Assembly: GCF_036504375.1 (NCBI RefSeq)
Contig: NZ_DASXVH010000050.1
Coordinates: 1-64,000 of the forward strand
Origin: Novimethylophilus sp036504375
GTDB lineage: Bacteria > Pseudomonadota > Gammaproteobacteria > Burkholderiales > Methylophilaceae
Length of the DNA stretch: 64,000 nt
Direction of reading: 5' to 3'
Both the position numbers and the translations under genes were made by a program. Positions 17,880-27,434 of this stretch are shown here, in pieces. Positions within the stretch are counted from its first letter, which is position 1, and each line of letters starts with the position of its first letter. The notes beneath the pieces were generated by a model. The model worked only from the letters and a program-made list of their open reading frames with translations. It was not told the origin of the DNA and ran no database searches.

Positions 17880-18305
17880 ATGGATACGCTTGAAATCCGG
17901 TGGTTCTTCCGCCTGGTCGAGAAATGCGGAAAATCCCCGGCCGAAAGGTTGGTGGCTGTTTTCGCCATTGTCGAGAGCTTGGTTCAATCGCCAGAACTCC
18001 GCGAAAAGCTGATGCAGGAGTTTCCGGGAGATGTGCATTGCCTGTATGCGGCCCTGGAACTGAAAGAGTTTCTGACGGGATTGGCGGCGGCAAATATCGC
18101 CAACCCCACCGGTTTGGCGCATCAGTTGGCGATTTTGCTGCAGGGAGCGATTGCCGAAGAGCTGCGCAATCCGCATACCGGCGCCTTGCGCGAGGCCGCA
18201 AAAGTGGCCCAGGTGGTGATTGAAAAATCTGGCAAAAAATCCGCGGTGCAGAATGCCGGCTGGATGTCTGTCGGCGGCGTGGCTGCGCGCTGCTGTTATC
18301 GCTGA
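17880..18305 (+). CDS. Hypothetical protein, helical
   Basis: I do not recognise this ORF. The 141-residue product from the ATG at 17880, preceded by GAGGGAG, is mostly alpha-helical in appearance and has no signal peptide. The last dozen residues become Gly/Ala/Cys-rich before a TGA at 18303-18305 that overlaps the next ATG. The adjacent frame continues a hydrophobic stretch at this junction, so a frameshift joining this ORF to the next is possible. A longer frame to 17802 exists but lacks a ribosome binding site. Confidence 0.55.
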   Translation: MDTLEIRWFFRLVEKCGKSPAERLVAVFAIVESLVQSPELREKLMQEFPGDVHCLYAALELKEFLTGLAAANIANPTGLAHQLAILLQGAIAEELRNPHTGALREAAKVAQVVIEKSGKKSAVQNAGWMSVGGVAARCCYR

Positions 18306-18610
18306 TGGGCTGGCAGGCGGCTGAGCGGGCTCCGGCACATGCCGCCCCGATGGCACATGTGGCGGCGTTGAGAGCACCGCAAGCCATGCCGGCCGGGGTA
18401 AGCCCCGACGAGATCGACGCCGTGCTGGTGCTGCCGCCGGGTCAGATGACGGCCTATATGAATGTGGTCGAGTTTCGCACGCCGGATGACCCCGCCGCGG
18501 ATCGCAAGAATATTCGGGAGTTTCTGGCCTGGTTCAACAAGATACAATCCACCGAATGCTATGACCCGCCGATCAATGGCCATACCGCCGTGACCTGGAA
18601 GAAAGGCTAG
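18305..18610 (+). CDS. Hypothetical protein, possible continuation of the preceding ORF
   Basis: This is a 101-residue ORF of unknown function starting at an ATG that overlaps the preceding stop (TGATG). The N-terminus is Ala-rich, then a compact region contains LPPGQMTAYMNVVEF and FLAWFNKIQ. Reading upstream in this frame gives the hydrophobic stretch CALLLSLMGW, which would make a membrane anchor or signal segment if the two ORFs were one gene interrupted by a single-base indel near 18278-18292. Translational coupling of two genes is the alternative. Confidence 0.5.
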   Translation: MGWQAAERAPAHAAPMAHVAALRAPQAMPAGVSPDEIDAVLVLPPGQMTAYMNVVEFRTPDDPAADRKNIREFLAWFNKIQSTECYDPPINGHTAVTWKKG

Positions 18611-18637
18611 CGCCGAACCCGTCCGACGCGGACTCTC

Positions 18638-19957
18638 TCAGTGCTTGACGATCAGCCCGCCAAGCAGCGCGGCGATTTGTTTCTTGGGCTTATTGGGACG
18701 GAAAACGGGGCGGTCTCCGGCAAGCACCGCGGTTGCGGAGGGCTCGTAAGGCTTATGGAACCAGTCGTCCACCGGGGCGGTTTTTCTGCCTGATGCTGCG
18801 GGGCGATGCGCGCGCGGGGCGGCCGCCGCAACCGTGGCCCGCTCGCGCGGGAATTCGCGCTTGAGCAGTTTCTCGATATCCTTCAGCAGTCTTTCCTCTT
18901 CGCCATCTATCAGCGAAATCGCTTCGCCGGAAGCCCCGGCACGGCCGGTGCGGCCGATGCGGTGGACGTAATCCTCGGCGTTGGGTGGCAGTTCATAGTT
19001 CACCACCAGCGGCAACTGGTCGATATCCAGCCCGCGCGCGGCGACATCGGTGGCTACCAGCGCGGTAATCTTGCCTTCCTTGAAGGCATCCAGCGCCTTG
19101 ATGCGTTCCTGCTGGCTCTTGTCGCCGTGGATGGCGTCGGCAGCAATGCCATCTTTTTCCAGCATGCGCGCCAGCCGCGCCGCGGTCAGTTTGGTGCGGG
19201 TGAACACCAGTACCTGCTTGACGCCGCGTGAGCGAATCAGGTCGGCCAGCACGCTGAATTTGTTGGCCTGATCGACCAGATAAACCGATTGCTTGACATT
19301 TTCTGCCGCGGTGTTGCGGCGCTCGGCTTCAACCGTGACCGGGTTGATGAGAAAGTCGTGCGCCAGTTTCTTGATGTCGTCGGAGAACGTGGCCGAGAAC
19401 AGCAGCGTCTGGCGCTGTTTCGGCAGCAGGGCGAGGATGCGCTTCAGGTCGGGCATGAAGCCCATATCCAGCATGCGGTCAGCTTCGTCCAGAATCAACA
19501 CCTGCACCTGATTAAGCTGAAGATTTCTGCTTTCGACGTGGTCCAGCAGCCGTCCCGGTGTTGCCACCAGAATTTCCACGCCTTTCATCAGCGCGGGCTT
19601 CTGCGTCTTGATGTCGATACCGCCGAATACGACAGTAGAGCGCAGCGGCACATGTTTGCTATAGGTTTCTACGCTTTCCTCGACCTGGATCGCCAGTTCC
19701 CGCGTTGGCGCCAGAATCAGCGCGCGGATCGGGTGTTTGGCCGGCGAGGCGCTGGTGCTGGCTTGTGGCAGCAGGAGTTGCAGCAGCGGCAGCGTGAATG
19801 CTGCCGTCTTGCCGGTACCGGTCTGCGCCATCGCCATCAGGTCGCGGCCGGCCAGAACGTGGGGAATGGCCTGCGCCTGGATCGGCGTCGGTTCGGTGTA
19901 GCCCTCTTCTTCGATGGCCCGCAGAATCTGGGGGGCGAGGTTGAGGGATGAAAACAT
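18638..19957 (-). CDS. rhlE: DEAD-box RNA helicase, RhlE-like (first copy)
   Basis: This ATP-dependent RNA helicase is implicated in ribosome assembly or RNA turnover. The Q motif (GYTEPTPIQAQAIP), motif I AQTGTGKTAAF, motif II DEAD in LDEADRMLDMGFMPD, SAT and HRIGRTGRAG are all present. The C-terminal tail is basic and low in complexity, as usual in RhlE. I chose the ATG at 19957 because family homology begins at MFSSLNL. An ATG at 19984 would add nine residues. A second RhlE-type gene follows upstream at 20086-21399 on the same strand. Confidence 0.9.
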   Translation of the reverse strand: MFSSLNLAPQILRAIEEEGYTEPTPIQAQAIPHVLAGRDLMAMAQTGTGKTAAFTLPLLQLLLPQASTSASPAKHPIRALILAPTRELAIQVEESVETYSKHVPLRSTVVFGGIDIKTQKPALMKGVEILVATPGRLLDHVESRNLQLNQVQVLILDEADRMLDMGFMPDLKRILALLPKQRQTLLFSATFSDDIKKLAHDFLINPVTVEAERRNTAAENVKQSVYLVDQANKFSVLADLIRSRGVKQVLVFTRTKLTAARLARMLEKDGIAADAIHGDKSQQERIKALDAFKEGKITALVATDVAARGLDIDQLPLVVNYELPPNAEDYVHRIGRTGRAGASGEAISLIDGEEERLLKDIEKLLKREFPRERATVAAAAPRAHRPAASGRKTAPVDDWFHKPYEPSATAVLAGDRPVFRPNKPKKQIAALLGGLIVKH

Positions 19958-20018
19958 GATTTTCGTTGCTGAGGAATCTTCCATATGTGGCGTCAGTGAT
20001 CCTGAAAATGCTTTTTTA

Positions 20019-20066
20019 CCATAGGGAACACGGGAATTTCAAATATGAGCTTCCGTGTCCCCGTGG
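20019..20066. repeat. Imperfect palindromic intergenic repeat
   Basis: The left arm contains GGGAACACGGGAA and the right arm TTCCGTGTCCCCGTGG, forming an imperfect stem between the two RhlE genes. The same wording (AACCACGGGGAACACGG) recurs at 30390-30443, which suggests a dispersed REP-like element. Confidence 0.45.
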
Positions 20067-20085
20067 TTCAAATGCTGTCCCGGAA

Positions 20086-21399
20086 TTAGGCAAAATTCCC
20101 GCGGCGCTTGGCAGCCGGCTTGGCGTCATGCCAATGCTTGCCGCCGTTGCCTGCGCTCTTGTTGCCGTTGCCGAAACCGCTGCGCGGTGCGCCGTTGCTG
20201 CTGCGCGGCTTGCCGTTGAACGGTTTTTTGTGCGCGCCGGCAGGCTTGGCCGACGGTGCCCGCATTTGCGGCTCCAGGCCGGGGATGACTTCCGCTTCCA
20301 GGCGCTGGCCGGTCAGGCGCTCGATGCTGTACAGGTGGCGACGGTCGGCCATCGAGGCGAACGATACCGCGATGCCGGTGTTGCCGGCGCGGCCGGTGCG
20401 GCCGATGCGGTGCACGTAGTCTTCGGCCACCTTGGGCAGGTCGAAGTTGATCACGTGCGTGATGCCGTTGACGTCAATGCCGCGGGCGGCGACGTCGGTG
20501 GCTACCAGCACGCGCAGGTCGCCGTGGCGCAGCTTGGTGATGGTGCGGTTGCGCGCGCCCTGGTTCATGTCGCCGTGCAGCGCGGCAGCCTTGTGACCCT
20601 GCGCGTACAGGTCTTCCGCCAGCGCATCGGCATCGCGCTTGGTGGCGGTGAACACGATGGCCTGGCGCAGGTCGACGTCGGTGAGGATGTGCTGCAGCAG
20701 TTTATGCTTGTGCGACAGGTTGTCGACGAAGTGCAGCTTCTGTTCGATCTGCGCGTGGCGGGTATGTGCGGTGGCTACTTCGATGCGTTGCGGGTTGCGC
20801 AGCAGCTTTTGCGCCAGGCCGGCGATGCTGCCGTCCAGCGTGGCCGAGAACAGCAGGGTCTGGCGGCTGGCCGGCGTGGCGGCGGCAATGCGCTCGACAT
20901 CCTCGATGAAGCCCATATCCAGCATACGATCGGCTTCGTCCAGCACCAGTACTTCCAGGCGCGAGAAATCGATGCGGCCGCGCTCCATGTGATCGATCAG
21001 GCGGCCGGGAGTGGCGACCAGGATATCCACCGGCTGGCTCAAAAGCTTGTTCTGCACCGGGTAGGGCATGCCGCCGACGATGCTGACGGTGCGGGCGCGC
21101 ATGAATTTGCCGTATTTGCGCGCGGCGTCGTTGACCTGCGCGGCGAGTTCGCGCGTCGGGGTCAGTACCAGCACGCGCGGACCGCGGCTGCGGCTATCGG
21201 ACGGGGTGGCGATGCGGTGCAGCGAAGGCAGCATGAAAGCGGCGGTCTTGCCGGTGCCGGTCTGGGCGGACGCCATCAGGTCGCGGCCTTCGATCGCAGC
21301 GGGAATTGCCTGCTGCTGGATCGGCGTGGGTTGGGTGTATCCCGCCTCCTGCAATGCTTTGAGGATGGAAGGGTTCAGATTCAGAGATTCAAAAGACAC
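20086..21399 (-). CDS. rhlE: DEAD-box RNA helicase, RhlE-like (second copy)
   Basis: This 437-residue RNA helicase has the Q motif GYTQPTPIQQQAIP, motif I AQTGTGKTAAF, DEAD in LDEADRMLDMGFIED, SAT and HRIGRTGRAG. The C-terminal tail is rich in Gly, Asn, Lys and Arg. The start is a GTG at 21399 with AAGGA seven bases upstream, and that site is inside a small hairpin. A near-consensus promoter lies about 190 bases upstream, so the mRNA has a long leader. It diverges in sequence from its neighbour at 18638, so it is a paralogue rather than a recent copy. Confidence 0.92.
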   Translation of the reverse strand: MSFESLNLNPSILKALQEAGYTQPTPIQQQAIPAAIEGRDLMASAQTGTGKTAAFMLPSLHRIATPSDSRSRGPRVLVLTPTRELAAQVNDAARKYGKFMRARTVSIVGGMPYPVQNKLLSQPVDILVATPGRLIDHMERGRIDFSRLEVLVLDEADRMLDMGFIEDVERIAAATPASRQTLLFSATLDGSIAGLAQKLLRNPQRIEVATAHTRHAQIEQKLHFVDNLSHKHKLLQHILTDVDLRQAIVFTATKRDADALAEDLYAQGHKAAALHGDMNQGARNRTITKLRHGDLRVLVATDVAARGIDVNGITHVINFDLPKVAEDYVHRIGRTGRAGNTGIAVSFASMADRRHLYSIERLTGQRLEAEVIPGLEPQMRAPSAKPAGAHKKPFNGKPRSSNGAPRSGFGNGNKSAGNGGKHWHDAKPAAKRRGNFA

Positions 21400-21404
21400 A
21401 AGTT

Positions 21405-21421
21405 TTCCTTAATGAAAGGAA
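21405..21421 (-). promoter_or_regulatory. Small hairpin covering the ribosome binding site of the second RhlE gene
   Basis: On the minus strand TTCCTT and AAGGAA pair across a 5-base loop, and the right arm contains the Shine-Dalgarno sequence AAGGA of the GTG-initiated helicase gene. The stem is only six mostly A-U pairs, so it could open easily with temperature or a bound factor. Confidence 0.4.
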
Positions 21422-21586
21422 TGAAAAACGCGCAAGCAAGCGGAGTCCGAAAGAGTTCGGGAAATATGGTATTGCCGGCGCACGGGCATCGTCGCTAACC
21501 GGCAATCTATAAACCAGGAAAATACTGGTGAGGGAGGTCAGGGATCGATGAATCGTCAGCTAACGTCAGCTGATTCGAAGTCGCGC

Positions 21587-21614
21587 ATTCTACGTTGATT
21601 AATCGTTATGTCAA
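21587..21614 (-). promoter_or_regulatory. Sigma-70 promoter of the second RhlE gene
   Basis: On the minus strand TTGACA (21609-21614) and TAGAAT (21587-21592) are separated by 16 bases, a near-consensus match. Transcription would start near 21580 and leave a leader of about 180 bases. Confidence 0.65.
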
Positions 21615-21622
21615 CACTTATG

Positions 21623-21631
21623 TGCTAGAAT
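21623..21631 (+). promoter_or_regulatory. Extended -10 promoter of typA
   Basis: TGCTAGAAT is an extended -10 element about 30 bases before the typA ATG. No good -35 is visible, consistent with an extended -10 promoter. CGCGCATTCTA at 21582-21592 and TAGAATGCGCG at 21626-21636 are an exact 11-base inverted repeat, so the two divergent -10 boxes are mirror images. Confidence 0.45.
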
Positions 21632-21661
21632 GCGCGCCTTTTTTCAATACGGTTCAAACAC

Positions 21662-23479
<1,818 letters not shown>

Positions 23480-23486
23480 ACCGATT

Positions 23487-23525
23487 CGGCCCCCGGTGCA
23501 ACAGGGGCCCGGGTCTTTATTGCCT
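23487..23525 (+). terminator. Possible terminator after typA
   Basis: A GC-rich stem (CGGCCCC with GGGGCCCG, one bulged base, 10-base loop) follows the typA stop and is followed by TCTTTATTG. It lies between convergent genes. The loop is large and the T tract weak. Confidence 0.4.
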
Positions 23526-24373
23526 TATATCGCGGCGGCGGCCGATTCCGTATCGCTGTAGCTGGTCAGCTGGATATTGTCCTTGCCGGCCAGCTTGTTT
23601 TCATGGATCAGGTTGTCTACCAGATCGAGTGCGTGTCCGACCGAGCCCGGCGACTTGTCGAAGGCGATGGCGCCGATGCTGAAAGTGATGCCCCAGCGAT
23701 GCTCCTGCATCGCGTCGTTGAGTTTGGTCCTGAGCTTTTCCAGCACGGTCATGGCTTCGTGCTTCATGATCAGCGGGAACAGCAGCGCAAATTCGTCGCT
23801 GCCCAGGCGCGCAACGATGTCGGTGGTGCGGGTGTTGAGTTCCAGCGTGCGGGCGACGGCGATCAGCAGATTGTTGCCTTCGCTATGCCCCAGCGTATCG
23901 TTGATGCGCTTGAAGTGGTCGCAGCTGATAATCGCCAGGGTATAAGGATGGCCAAACCTGATCTGGCGCCGGATTTCCATGTTGAGGACGTCGTAGAACC
24001 CGACCCGGTTCATCGCGCCGGTAAGAAAATCCTCGCGGCTGATCCGATGCAGTTTGCGGTGGTCCTCGCTGAAGCGGGCGGTCAGGCAGGCCACTCCGAG
24101 AAACACCACCAGAAACCCGAAGGTGTTGATATACAAGGCCAAACGCGAACCCGCCGGCATGCCCGCGTAGAAGTCGACGCTTAGCAGCATCACGGTTGCC
24201 AGCAGTGAAAAGGCGATCCCCCACATCAGGCCGCCCGTCCAGCTGACCAGCGCGACAGGAATGAAAAAATAGATTCCGATCATGATCTGCTGGCTGACCA
24301 GATGGTTCAGCAGGTAAATAATGCCCATCAGCACAGCCGCTGCGATTTGCATCCAGATTCTTTCGTTATCCAT
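23525..24373 (-). CDS. Membrane-anchored GGDEF-domain protein with GSDEF active site
   Basis: This 282-residue protein has about four N-terminal membrane helices (residues 8-105) followed by a GGDEF domain. The signature motif reads GSDEF instead of GGDEF, while the metal-binding Asp in the CDHFKRIND segment and the NDTLGH helix are kept. Some variants at the second position are still active, so this may be a weak cyclase or a c-di-GMP/GTP-sensing protein. There is no RxxD inhibitory site at the usual position. The gene is convergent with typA. Confidence 0.82.
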   Translation of the reverse strand: MDNERIWMQIAAAVLMGIIYLLNHLVSQQIMIGIYFFIPVALVSWTGGLMWGIAFSLLATVMLLSVDFYAGMPAGSRLALYINTFGFLVVFLGVACLTARFSEDHRKLHRISREDFLTGAMNRVGFYDVLNMEIRRQIRFGHPYTLAIISCDHFKRINDTLGHSEGNNLLIAVARTLELNTRTTDIVARLGSDEFALLFPLIMKHEAMTVLEKLRTKLNDAMQEHRWGITFSIGAIAFDKSPGSVGHALDLVDNLIHENKLAGKDNIQLTSYSDTESAAAAI

Positions 24374-24404
24374 TGCGCTACCCCCAGTAGCTTGCGGCTG
24401 CGGA

Positions 24405-25211
24405 TCAGTTTTTGATTTTGTAGAAACGCTCCGTCAGCGTCTTGCCTTCGCCGATATTGTCCAGACGGTCGCCGATGGCATCGCCCAGCTTCGCCAGTCT
24501 ATCATCAGGATGCGGATGGGTCTTGAACAGCAGCGCTACCCGGTTGTCATCCTTGCCGGCATGGCCGATTTCCTGCAGCACTTCAGGCAGTCCATACGCA
24601 TCGTAGCCGGCACGGGCACTCAGCACGACGCCGATGCGGTCGGCCTCGAACTCGGCATCCTTGTCCAGGCTGCGGGCGAAGATTTCCGCTCCGCTGCCTA
24701 CCAGCTTTTTCACCGTATCGTTGTTCTTGCCGGCCTTGTCGCCCAAGAGGCCGGCTCCGGCATCGAGGAACTGTTGTTTCTGCAGCAGCTTGAGTTGGTG
24801 CTTTTTGACGACATGGCCGATTTCGTGGCCGAGTACGCCGGCCAGTTCGGCCTCGTTTTCCAGTTTGCGGTAGAGCCCCTTGGTGATCAGTACATTGCCG
24901 CCAGGCGTGGCGAAAGCATTGATGTCTTCGCTTTCGATCACGCCGAAGTGCCACGGCAGGTCGGGGCGCTCGCTCTGCAGCGCCACCCAGCGGCCGACAT
25001 GGTTGACGTATTTCTGCAACTCGGCGTCATTCACCAGTGGTGCTGCGCCCAGCAGATTGCCGGCGATTTCGCGGCCGATCTTGATTTCGTCTTCCTTGGA
25101 AGTTTTGCCCAGGTTCAGGCTTTTGCCGCCCAGCGCCTTGCCCAGATCGAAAGCCTGGGCGGGCAGGGCACACACGACTAGCATCGCGGCGAGAGTGATA
25201 GAGCGTTTCAT
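24405..25211 (-). CDS. Periplasmic M48 family zinc metalloprotease
   Basis: This is a 268-residue exported protease with a signal peptide ending near residue 20 (LPAQA|FDLG). The zinc motif HEIGH is at 129-133 and the third ligand is likely the Glu in DAEFEADRIG. Related periplasmic M48 proteins (BepA/YcaL/LoiP group) degrade misassembled outer-membrane proteins. The start ATG overlaps the stop of the SH3-domain gene by four bases (ATGA), so the two are translationally coupled. Confidence 0.9.
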   Translation of the reverse strand: MKRSITLAAMLVVCALPAQAFDLGKALGGKSLNLGKTSKEDEIKIGREIAGNLLGAAPLVNDAELQKYVNHVGRWVALQSERPDLPWHFGVIESEDINAFATPGGNVLITKGLYRKLENEAELAGVLGHEIGHVVKKHQLKLLQKQQFLDAGAGLLGDKAGKNNDTVKKLVGSGAEIFARSLDKDAEFEADRIGVVLSARAGYDAYGLPEVLQEIGHAGKDDNRVALLFKTHPHPDDRLAKLGDAIGDRLDNIGEGKTLTERFYKIKN

Positions 25212-25714
25212 TGCACACCTCCTTGTGTGGCGGGGGCGGGTAGATAATCCAGCTTGCGCGGTTTCAGGCTGCCTGCCGCGGCGAACTGTTGTGCCTCCGC
25301 ACCGGAGATGCCGTTGCCCTCCAGCTTCCTGATTTCGTCTTCACTGAATTTGGCAGCTTTCAGGTCTTCCTCGCTCAGGCCGCGCACGCCGGTCGTCGAC
25401 ACCACCTGCCCGGTGCCGGACCGGCCAGTGGCGAGCCCGAGCACGCCAGCGGCGTCATTCGATTTGCCGAGCGTGCCGCGCTTGACTGAGAGTAGCCGCA
25501 CCCAGCCGCTGTTTTTCGCGGTCTTGATCTTGAGCCAGGCGCCTTTTTTCTCGAGGATATCCAGTTTGTCGCCGCGCGTGAGGCTGCCGACAGGCCGCGC
25601 ATCGCTATAGGGTTCCGCCATGAGGCTATCGTTCTTCAGCGCAGTCCCGGTTTCCGCTGCACTGGCGGCCGTGGCGGCCAGTAGCGCAAGCGTGGTGATG
25701 AGGATTTTTTTCAT
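25208..25714 (-). CDS. Exported SH3-domain protein
   Basis: This 168-residue protein has a signal peptide (MKKILITTLALLAATAASAA) and a bacterial SH3 domain at about 25-80, with a GDKLDILEKKGAWLKI strand and GWVRLLSV. The C-terminal half is a Gly-rich segment followed by LSEEDLKAAKFSEDEI and an Ala/Gln region. It is coupled to the downstream M48 protease, so it may be a targeting or regulatory partner. I chose the ATG at 25714 because it opens a clean signal peptide. Confidence 0.82.
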   Translation of the reverse strand: MKKILITTLALLAATAASAAETGTALKNDSLMAEPYSDARPVGSLTRGDKLDILEKKGAWLKIKTAKNSGWVRLLSVKRGTLGKSNDAAGVLGLATGRSGTGQVVSTTGVRGLSEEDLKAAKFSEDEIRKLEGNGISGAEAQQFAAAGSLKPRKLDYLPAPATQGGVQ

Positions 25715-25754
25715 AAATGCTCCGCTGGTTTTACGATGTGGTCCGAGGCCACCT

Positions 25755-27422
25755 TCAAAGTTCCCTGTTTTCCAGTTGCATGATGGCCTGGGCAAACAAC
25801 ACGCGCCATTGTGCTGCCGTATCGCCGTCGTCATGCAACCGCCCCGCATGTCGGGCCTGGCGAAAGCTCACATCCGCTGACACCCCTTGCCGCGCCAGTA
25901 TGCCCGGCAGGGCTTGCAGCAGCTCTGCGGCTTCCTGCCCGGCGGTCGCGTCCGCCTGTGTCCAGGAAACGGCCAGCATATCCCCGAACAAGCCCCAGAT
26001 GCCGGATTGCGTGGCTTTGAGTTCGTCCACCCGGCAATGCATATGCGTTTTAGACATCAATGCACGCCTGATTTTCTTCAGCATGGCCTCGCCTAGCGGT
26101 TGCGGGGTTTCGAGTAATATCACCATCAGCGAAACTTCTACATCGCCGCCCCCGGCCGGTAGATTTGATGACAGCACCCGTTGCAGCGCCCGGTCGGTTG
26201 CCAGCGCATAAATTTTGGCAATGCTGAAATAAGCAATGGCCCAGGTCACCGGCGCGGTCAGATCGATATAGACATTCGCCAGGTTGATGCCGATATAGGA
26301 AATCGCCAGCAGCACCAGTTGCGATGCCCCGAACAAGCGGTCGAACCGGTCGCGTTCGATATTCCGGTAAAACGCGGCAGCGGCCAGCCAGATGACAAGC
26401 AGGCTTAAAACAATATAAGGCACCGATCCGCGCCAGAACTTCAGCGGGTCGCCGTGCTTGATGTTGTCGATCGCGGTGGCCAGGATTTCCACGCCGGGAT
26501 GGGCTTTCGCCATCGTCGTCGCCTTGAGGTCGAACAAGCTGGGGGCGGTGGAGCCGATGATGACGATCTTGCCGGTGAATTCGTCGGCCGGGCGTTTGGG
26601 TGTTTTTGCGGTCATGTCGCGGTAAACGTCGCTGAAGCTGACGTAGCGATAGGTGAACGGTCCGCCGCGCCAGTTGAGCAGCATGCTGTCCTGCGACGGG
26701 ATGGTGCCGCCGACGGCGCGGCCGACCGCAAGCGGCAGCGAAGGCAGGCGCCAGCCGTAATCGTCGCGGTAGAGACGGTATTCGCGCACGATGCCGTCGG
26801 GGTCGGGATAGATGTTGTGCGTGCCCAGGCGGCCCGGTTTCAATGCTGCCGGGAAGTGCGGGAGCACGACGGCGACCGTGGCGGTGGGATCGGCTGCGCT
26901 TGCGGCAGGCGAGCGCTCGATGCCGGGAATCATGCCTGGCTTGACCTGGCTTAAGTTGTCTTGGGCCTCGGAAAGCCGTAGAAAAGGAAAAAAGGTATTG
27001 TCGGTCGCGGCAATTGCGTCATTGAAATAGGCGTCGCTATCCGGATTGTAGATGTCGGCATCGGAAAACAGGATGTCGAACACCACGGCTTTGGGCTGCT
27101 GCCGTTCCAGCTGTTCCAGGAACTCGCCGAACACTTGCCGCGGCCACGGCCAGCGTCCGTAATCCGGCGCCAGCGCGGCGAGGCTGGCTTCGTTGACGTC
27201 GACGATAACGATGTCCGGGTCGGGCTTGGGCACGACGATGCGGTGGCGCACCACGAGATCGAAAGCCTTTTGTTTCATGTCGGCGCCGACATGGAACAAC
27301 GAGGCATCCAGCAATATGCCCAGCGACAGGATGAGCGCCAGGTAGAGGTAAAAGTTGTTGCGCAGGCGCTCGGCCAGCAGCGTGGAAAAGCGGATGAATT
27401 GAAAGTTTAGTTTACTCAGCAA
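25755..27422 (-). CDS. CHASE2 sensor protein without a recognisable output domain
   Basis: This 555-residue membrane protein has an N-terminal helix (about 24-44), a large periplasmic CHASE2 domain (about 50-330, with IVIVDVNEASLAAL, GRWPWPR and TGKIVIIGSTAPSLFDLKAT) and three helices at about 332-405. CHASE2 proteins normally end in an adenylate cyclase, kinase or GGDEF domain. Here the last 150 residues (from ALATDRALQRVLSSNLPAGG) show none of those motifs. The opening ALQRVLSSNLP resembles a degenerate nucleotidyl-cyclase linker, so the output may be a diverged cyclase fold. The HDOD-REC gene upstream on the same strand may work with it. Confidence 0.85.
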   Translation of the reverse strand: MLSKLNFQFIRFSTLLAERLRNNFYLYLALILSLGILLDASLFHVGADMKQKAFDLVVRHRIVVPKPDPDIVIVDVNEASLAALAPDYGRWPWPRQVFGEFLEQLERQQPKAVVFDILFSDADIYNPDSDAYFNDAIAATDNTFFPFLRLSEAQDNLSQVKPGMIPGIERSPAASAADPTATVAVVLPHFPAALKPGRLGTHNIYPDPDGIVREYRLYRDDYGWRLPSLPLAVGRAVGGTIPSQDSMLLNWRGGPFTYRYVSFSDVYRDMTAKTPKRPADEFTGKIVIIGSTAPSLFDLKATTMAKAHPGVEILATAIDNIKHGDPLKFWRGSVPYIVLSLLVIWLAAAAFYRNIERDRFDRLFGASQLVLLAISYIGINLANVYIDLTAPVTWAIAYFSIAKIYALATDRALQRVLSSNLPAGGGDVEVSLMVILLETPQPLGEAMLKKIRRALMSKTHMHCRVDELKATQSGIWGLFGDMLAVSWTQADATAGQEAAELLQALPGILARQGVSADVSFRQARHAGRLHDDGDTAAQWRVLFAQAIMQLENREL

Positions 27423-27434
27423 GATTGATTTCCA

